Below, piece after piece: positions 5,528 to 9,358 of a stretch of 9,358 nucleotides of DNA. A program made the translations under genes and the position numbers. Origin of the DNA: an uncultured Planctomycetota bacterium (GTDB lineage: Bacteria > Planctomycetota > SZUA-567 > JAFGNG01); contig CAMZKK010000088.1 in NCBI GenBank assembly GCA_947311175.1, forward strand, positions 1 to 9,358. Reading direction: 5' to 3'. The notes beneath the pieces were generated by a model. It worked only from the letters and a program-made list of their open reading frames with translations, ran no database searches and was not told where the DNA came from. Each line of letters begins with the position of its first letter. Position 1 is the first letter of the stretch.

Positions 5528-7426
5528 TTATGATCTTCGCCGTTCAGGACGATTGTATCTGTCTTTGAAATGCTCCGTAGTACGAAGGGCTGCACTGCGA
5601 ATATCTTTCAATGATTTCTTTGCTGCATCAAGCACCTTCGTCGATGCTTCGTACTTACTTGCAATAGAGGTTAGCTCACTTTCAATCTTATCTTTTTCAG
5701 TTTTCAGTTGATATAATTCATCTTCATGTTCTTGTAGTTTAGACCTTAGATTAGTAAGTTCCATATTTGCTTCATTTAGATTGGTTCTAAGATTACCATT
5801 TTCTTCTCTTAATCCTCTGCCAATTTCTGCAATCTTAGTAAGTTCTAATTCCAAGCTGTTTTTTGCAATATTCGTTGCTTTTAGTTGGCTACTCAAATCT
5901 CTAACTTTCGCCTCAAGCACTCTTCTTGCTTCTGTAATATCTGCTAAGTCTCTAACTTTATCTTTGAGATTAATGACCTGCGCTTCAAGATCAACCTTTT
6001 CACGTTGAATAGATTTGATATTTTCTTCAACACTTATGAGTTGTTCATTAACCGAATTATGATCCGCTACTGCTCTTTCCATTTTGTTGTTTGCTTCCCC
6101 AAGTCTACGACTGAGAACATTTCTGTCTTCCTTGATGAAAGCAATCTCATCCTTTAGTTGCGAAGCAAGGTCTGCCTGTGCTTCAAGTAGTTCAACTTGA
6201 GCTTCAAGTTCCTTGCGAACTGCAATCTCTTCATTTAGAGATTGTTGGGTGCTTGTCAGTTCGGCTTCAAGGGATTCCTTTATGTCAAAGGTTGAATCAA
6301 GCTCTTTCTCAAGCTCTCTAACGATTGAAATAATATCTACTCCCTCTTCGGCGACATTATCGAAATCCTCACCTTCAATATCTGGGATTCCCGACGAAAT
6401 ATGCTCGCGAGAAGTTGCTTCGTATTCATATTCTTTAATCTTTACCAATAACTCTTTATTGAATCTTTCAAGATCGTGAAATTCTTCAATCGATGGAGGG
6501 GTTGCTCTATTCGGTGATGGATTGTTAATCTTGCTCATAATATCATCACGATTAAGGATATCTTCAATGCTTAAGTTTGCAAATTTACTTCCAGCCTCAG
6601 TGTCTTCTGTATCCTTATTATCCCGTTCTACGCTATCATCAATCAAGGTGCCGTCCTCCCATTTCTCCTGCCAGGATTTCACCAACGCTTTGCGTTTGTC
6701 TTTGTCTTTAGGTAATTCTTCCGGTAATACCGCACCGGTTATGGCAGAAAGAGCAATTATTGATTTAGTGCATACTGCCTCATCTTCATCTTCAAAACTA
6801 TCAAAGAGAATGTTAATATAATCTGTAGAGCCAAGTAGACCAATTGCTTCTACTACGGCTCGTCGTACCGGAGCATTTTCGTCTTTTGCCAGCATTGTTA
6901 TCTTGTCGGCATAAGCTGGATCGCCATTCCATCCAACACAAGTGACAGCTCTGCATCGAACCAGTGCGTTTTCATCATCTAGCATTGCAATGACATCTTC
7001 AATCCCACCACATTCATTCTGTCGATAAATCCCTTGTAAAGCTGCAAGTCGAACTGAAGGAGCTTTGTCTTTTAATCCTATTTTTATTGCATCTATTGAA
7101 CCATCAATGTCTAGATTAGACATTGCTTTGATACATTCTTTTCGAACTTGTGCTACATTGTCACGTTGATACTGAGCAGTTATCGCTCTCAACGATAACT
7201 CATGATTTATGCCACCAATACCACGGGCAGCACGACTTCTTGAGGAAGCATCAGTGCTCCCAATTTCATATAGAAATCTAGAAAACAGAACATTCTCAAC
7301 CGAGTTGCCAAATTCTGCACTACGTAATTCTTCTGGAGTAACCAAAGAGATATTTTTATCTGAACTACTTGAAGTATTATCTACTATATCTGTAGCGGTA
7401 TCTTCCACTTTACTGCTCTCGTCCAT
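5528..7426 (-). CDS. HEAT-repeat protein with long C-terminal coiled coil
   Basis: 632 residues with no signal peptide or transmembrane helix, so probably cytoplasmic. After a Ser/Asp-rich N-terminus (1-30), residues about 58-235 contain six HEAT-like helical repeats of 30-35 residues. Each is marked by a V-R/A-A pattern: SRSRAARGIGGI (62-73), AQVRKECIKAMSNL (92-105), PSVRLAALQGI (123-133), ALVRCRAVTCVG (154-165), APVRRAVVEAIGLLG (185-199) and EAVCTKSIIALSAITG (216-231). A closing Trp-rich helix (VKSWQEKWEDG, 249-259) and an acidic disordered linker (260-315) follow. Residues about 365-610 are heptad-rich, charged and almost free of proline, as in a long parallel coiled coil; the tail is basic (RYNRPERRRS). 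No enzymatic motif is present, so a scaffold or adaptor that dimerises through the coil is likely. The ATG start has TAGG about 7 nt upstream. It is the first gene of the run leading to the pseudokinase, the likely partner by position. A structural or motility role is also possible. Confidence 0.8.
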   Translation of the reverse strand: MDESSKVEDTATDIVDNTSSSSDKNISLVTPEELRSAEFGNSVENVLFSRFLYEIGSTDASSRSRAARGIGGINHELSLRAITAQYQRDNVAQVRKECIKAMSNLDIDGSIDAIKIGLKDKAPSVRLAALQGIYRQNECGGIEDVIAMLDDENALVRCRAVTCVGWNGDPAYADKITMLAKDENAPVRRAVVEAIGLLGSTDYINILFDSFEDEDEAVCTKSIIALSAITGAVLPEELPKDKDKRKALVKSWQEKWEDGTLIDDSVERDNKDTEDTEAGSKFANLSIEDILNRDDIMSKINNPSPNRATPPSIEEFHDLERFNKELLVKIKEYEYEATSREHISSGIPDIEGEDFDNVAEEGVDIISIVRELEKELDSTFDIKESLEAELTSTQQSLNEEIAVRKELEAQVELLEAQADLASQLKDEIAFIKEDRNVLSRRLGEANNKMERAVADHNSVNEQLISVEENIKSIQREKVDLEAQVINLKDKVRDLADITEARRVLEAKVRDLSSQLKATNIAKNSLELELTKIAEIGRGLREENGNLRTNLNEANMELTNLRSKLQEHEDELYQLKTEKDKIESELTSIASKYEASTKVLDAAKKSLKDIRSAALRTTEHFKDRYNRPERRRS

Positions 7427-7477
7427 AAAACACCTAATTTTAAACTATCAAAATGTAAAAATAACAACTTTTTTAAC

Positions 7478-7506
7478 CATAAATATCAAACTGATATTAC
7501 CGTCAA
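7478..7506 (-). promoter_or_regulatory. Candidate promoter with inverted repeat upstream of the HEAT gene
   Basis: TTGACG at 7506-7501 on the minus strand is a 5/6 match to a -35 box. The -10 is poor (TATTTA or TTTATG, depending on spacing). Between them is a perfect 7-bp inverted repeat AATATCA-AAC-TGATATT (7482-7498), placed where a repressor would block polymerase. It lies about 55-80 bp upstream of the HEAT start codon. Confidence 0.3.
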
Positions 7507-7533
7507 GGCTAAATAAATACAATGCTTAGGGCT

Positions 7534-7564
7534 TAATATTCCTATGAAATGGAATTTTTGTCAA
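7534..7564 (-). promoter_or_regulatory. Second candidate promoter, consensus -35 with a dyad in the spacer
   Basis: A perfect TTGACA lies on the minus strand at 7564-7559. The best -10-like hexamers are AATATT at 18-bp spacing and TATTAA at 20-bp spacing, both only 4/6. The dyad ATTCC-N8-GGAAT (7538-7542 and 7551-7555) falls within the spacer. This gives a possible second, distal start site for the HEAT/pseudokinase operon. Confidence 0.3.
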
Positions 7565-7610
7565 GGTAGAAATTGACAATTTTCAAATATTTAACAAAAT
7601 CAAAACCGGA

Positions 7611-7630
7611 TGTGGATATCCTGTGCATAA
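7611..7630 (-). promoter_or_regulatory. Tandem DnaA-box-like sites
   Basis: On the minus strand TTATGCACA (7630-7622), a perfect match to TTATNCACA, is followed 2 bp later by ATATCCACA (7619-7611), one mismatch from TTATCCACA. Both point the same way and lie in a non-coding AT-rich gap. One such 9-mer is expected by chance at this scale; a second exact one occurs inside the carbamoyltransferase gene at 1111-1119. Only the pairing makes the site notable. Confidence 0.35.
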
Positions 7631-7674
7631 CATAAATCACGCAGTTACTACTTCGGGATTTAGTTGTTAATTAT

Positions 7675-7694
7675 AAATTCCAACTGCGGAATTT
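7675..7694. repeat. Inverted repeat directly after the metallopeptidase stop codon
   Basis: AAATTCC (7675-7681) and GGAATTT (7688-7694) form a 7-bp stem with a 6-nt loop, 4 bp past the TGA stop of the metallopeptidase gene. On the plus strand it is followed by a T-run; on the minus strand the tail is only AT-rich. It may end the DUF1015/peptidase transcript or stop antisense transcription, but is too weak to call firmly. The rest of the 7427-7698 gap holds the promoter candidates and DnaA-like sites listed separately, and no ORF. Confidence 0.3.
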
Positions 7695-7698
7695 TTTA

Positions 7699-8823
7699 TC
7701 AATTTCCCGGAGCAACAAAGGCATTTCTTCTGCCTTTATTTGCGTTTAATCTGGGGGCAAATTGAGTTATGATATTGATTACTTTATGTCGTTGCTCCTT
7801 TGGTAGAGTTGCGAGCCAACTGTTTATTTCAATTCTCATTTTTTTGTGATCTCTTCCCCATGCAACTTTATGAGCAAGGATGCCATTAATATTTGTGCCA
7901 ACCACCTGCATAACCTCTCTCATCATGAAGTATGAAATTGCATAAGGTTGGCTTTTTTCCCCATTATTAAAAAGCCGTCTCCAAGGTGTCCAGTCGTGGT
8001 TTGTTATTTTAGCCATATGTTGAGCGAAGACATTGTTCATTCCCTCAACATACCAATCAAAAAAATCTGTATTGAGGAGGTGTGTAGCCTCATGAGCAAC
8101 CTCTAAGTAAAAATCTTCCTTTGTCGGTGGAGATGGAATAAAAATCGTAAAAATTCCTCTTTGTTTATCTGTGCACTCGCAAAGTTCAATCCCTTCAGAA
8201 ATACGTTTTAATTTTGGGGCAGGTAGGATTGAATTTGGGAAAAGTTTTGTAATTATCGAACGATTGCTGGATTGAAATCTCTCTTTCCTTGAGGATAGTA
8301 AACGTCTTAGAGAGAACCCTTTCTTTGGTGTTGTTATCTGAGAAAATATTTGTTCATTATAGAAATTTTCGGATTTAATCATTCGATTAAAATTATTTAT
8401 AATTCTAATTTTCTCAAGATAGTCTAAGGGTTTATCTGCAATGAGCTTTTTGAATGCATTTTGTGCATGTGCATCTAGTTTCATCCAAAGATAGCTATAG
8501 CTTGGGTTATCTCTTTTATAATAGATTGATTTTGCCAAATTTTGCCAATCATGAATTTCTGCTCGTGAGAATGTATTGAAATTTTTTCGAGTGATACTCT
8601 GTCTGAGGTGAATCTCGTTTACTTCTTGAATCGGTTTTCCAAATAAACGTTGTGCTTCGGTAAAACATTTTTCAACATATTGCATTACTCCGGGAGACTC
8701 TATCGGCTCGTAGTATTTATTCCACTCTGTTGCCGACTCGTACTCTTCTGCCGAAAATAATTGCACGACAGAAAAACTGATTATCGAAAATAAAAAAATT
8801 ATATAACTAAGAAATTTAATCAT
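7699..8823 (-). CDS. Exported HEXXH zinc-metallopeptidase-like protein
   Basis: 374 residues. The N-terminus has a Lys followed by a long hydrophobic core (about 4-23) ending LFSA-EE, a Sec signal peptide with probable cleavage near residue 25, so the protein acts outside the cytoplasm. The core motif is EVAHEATHLL (241-250), in which H244-E245-A-T-H248 is a HEXXH zinc/catalytic site. Twelve residues on, WYVEG (257-261) offers E260 as the third, gluzincin-type ligand. This is the arrangement seen in the peptidase MA-like clan (HExxH, then W-x-x-EG). The region before it (30-200) is helical and charged with no recognised domain. The substrate is unknown, and I cannot name a closer family. The ATG lies within the end of the DUF1015 gene (8-bp overlap) and has no clear ribosome binding site, so translation probably depends on coupling. 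A protein with the fold but non-peptidase function is possible. Confidence 0.75.
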   Translation of the reverse strand: MIKFLSYIIFLFSIISFSVVQLFSAEEYESATEWNKYYEPIESPGVMQYVEKCFTEAQRLFGKPIQEVNEIHLRQSITRKNFNTFSRAEIHDWQNLAKSIYYKRDNPSYSYLWMKLDAHAQNAFKKLIADKPLDYLEKIRIINNFNRMIKSENFYNEQIFSQITTPKKGFSLRRLLSSRKERFQSSNRSIITKLFPNSILPAPKLKRISEGIELCECTDKQRGIFTIFIPSPPTKEDFYLEVAHEATHLLNTDFFDWYVEGMNNVFAQHMAKITNHDWTPWRRLFNNGEKSQPYAISYFMMREVMQVVGTNINGILAHKVAWGRDHKKMRIEINSWLATLPKEQRHKVINIITQFAPRLNANKGRRNAFVAPGN

Positions 8824-9358
8824 TTTTTATTTTTCGGCATTCAAGATAAAACCTTTTTTCATCAGCTTCGCCCATTGAAAAAGTTTTCCGAGGAAGTGCT
8901 CCATCAACAATAATTGTTCTAAAAAAATCACCCTTAGAAATAGGCTGTAAATAAAAACCAATATTGCCATCCTTTTGCCCAAGCAATGTAACTACGTCAT
9001 CACCGTGAATATAGTCAATAGATACGTCTTTATTATTTTCAAGATAGATATCTAAAAAACTCTGCAACGTAGCAACATCAAGATTTTTGTTTGGGTTTTC
9101 GATGCTGATAATTCCGAAACCATTTTTATCACAAAAGATAATATTGTGAATATCAAGCTCACTATGATTCCAATCGACTGCCTTTGCTTCTGCAAGTGAT
9201 TTATAACGTAAAAGCTTGCAGTCACTTCCTTGTGAATTGTAAAATTTATTCATTTCGGCAAAAAAGTCATCTAAATCAAGTTTAAACATAATTCTGTGAA
9301 TTGCTTCAAATGCAAGACCTTCATCGTGAATGTTAACCAATTCTACTAAGGCATAACG
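8816..9358 (-). CDS. DUF1015 family protein (5' end outside window)
   Basis: The frame is open to the window edge. The only start-like codon nearby is TTG at 9340, and the six codons before it (RYALVE) continue the conserved sequence. The gene is therefore truncated at its 5' end, with about 180 C-terminal residues visible of the roughly 400 usual for the family. DUF1015 hallmarks are present: LVNIHDEGLAFEAIHR, matching the family's LvN-x-x-D-x-GL-x(4)-HR block, then YIHGDD, and near the C-terminus LPRKTFSMGEADEKRFYLE. No signal peptide or membrane helix is seen in the visible part, so it is probably cytoplasmic. The family's biochemical role is not firmly established. It overlaps the exported metallopeptidase gene by 8 bp. 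The pairing of a cytoplasmic DUF1015 protein with an exported peptidase does not itself suggest a shared pathway. Confidence 0.8.
   Translation of the reverse strand, partial: RYALVELVNIHDEGLAFEAIHRIMFKLDLDDFFAEMNKFYNSQGSDCKLLRYKSLAEAKAVDWNHSELDIHNIIFCDKNGFGIISIENPNKNLDVATLQSFLDIYLENNKDVSIDYIHGDDVVTLLGQKDGNIGFYLQPISKGDFFRTIIVDGALPRKTFSMGEADEKRFYLECRKIKND

Noticed and set aside
6170..6260. Recurring GCTTCAAG-type words resembling a DNA repeat
   Set aside because: They encode the repeated Leu-Glu-Ala heptads of the coiled coil and need no separate DNA-level explanation.
7427..7698. A small RNA or replication origin in the gap
   Set aside because: Apart from short dyads and one DnaA-like pair there is no extended structured RNA, no cluster of boxes and no replication gene nearby.
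9338..9340. TTG codon as the start of the DUF1015 gene
   Set aside because: The frame continues upstream to the window edge with residues that fit the conserved block, so the gene is truncated and does not start here.

Overview
The window is AT-rich and gene-dense, and every gene I can support lies on the minus strand, so transcription runs from high to low coordinates. I found no RNA gene, insertion sequence, integrase or CRISPR array. The gene types suggest a Gram-negative bacterium of the PVC (Lentisphaerota/Kiritimatiellota-like) or a neighbouring deep-branching phylum. They include a HEAT-repeat protein, a zinc-ribbon/kinase-like/PilZ fusion, DUF1844, and a NodU-type carbamoyltransferase followed by DUF5989. 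This placement is inferred from domain style, not from a marker gene.

Right end (8816-9358 and 7699-8823): a DUF1015-family protein cut by the window edge overlaps by 8 bp the start of a gene for an exported protein with a HEXXH zinc-peptidase motif. They look translationally coupled. A 272-bp gap (7427-7698) follows. It holds small inverted repeats, a pair of DnaA-box-like sites and two TTGAC-type promoter candidates.

Centre (2128-7426): an apparent operon starts with a HEAT-repeat plus coiled-coil protein (5528-7426). After 120 bp containing a strong hairpin comes a fusion protein (3602-5407). It has two zinc ribbons, a protein-kinase fold that has lost all three catalytic signatures, a PilZ (c-di-GMP-type) domain and a C-terminal winged-helix-like segment. 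Tightly behind it are a PfkB-family sugar/nucleoside kinase (2404-3585) and a DUF1844 protein (2128-2394).

Left end (1-1988): after 139 bp with two related inverted repeats comes a complete NodU/TobZ-family O-carbamoyltransferase (165-1988). It is followed 19 bp later by a one-helix DUF5989 membrane protein that runs off the window. This pair recurs in extracellular polysaccharide and natural-product loci, so the genes beyond position 1 probably continue such a cluster.

A cautious reading is that the HEAT/coiled-coil protein and the pseudokinase-PilZ protein form a non-catalytic signalling or scaffolding pair sensing a second messenger. It is upstream of small-molecule kinase and carbamoylation functions that could modify a surface glycan or metabolite. 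The pseudokinase fusion is the most unusual item here. The link between the signalling half and the carbamoylation half rests only on co-orientation and proximity.
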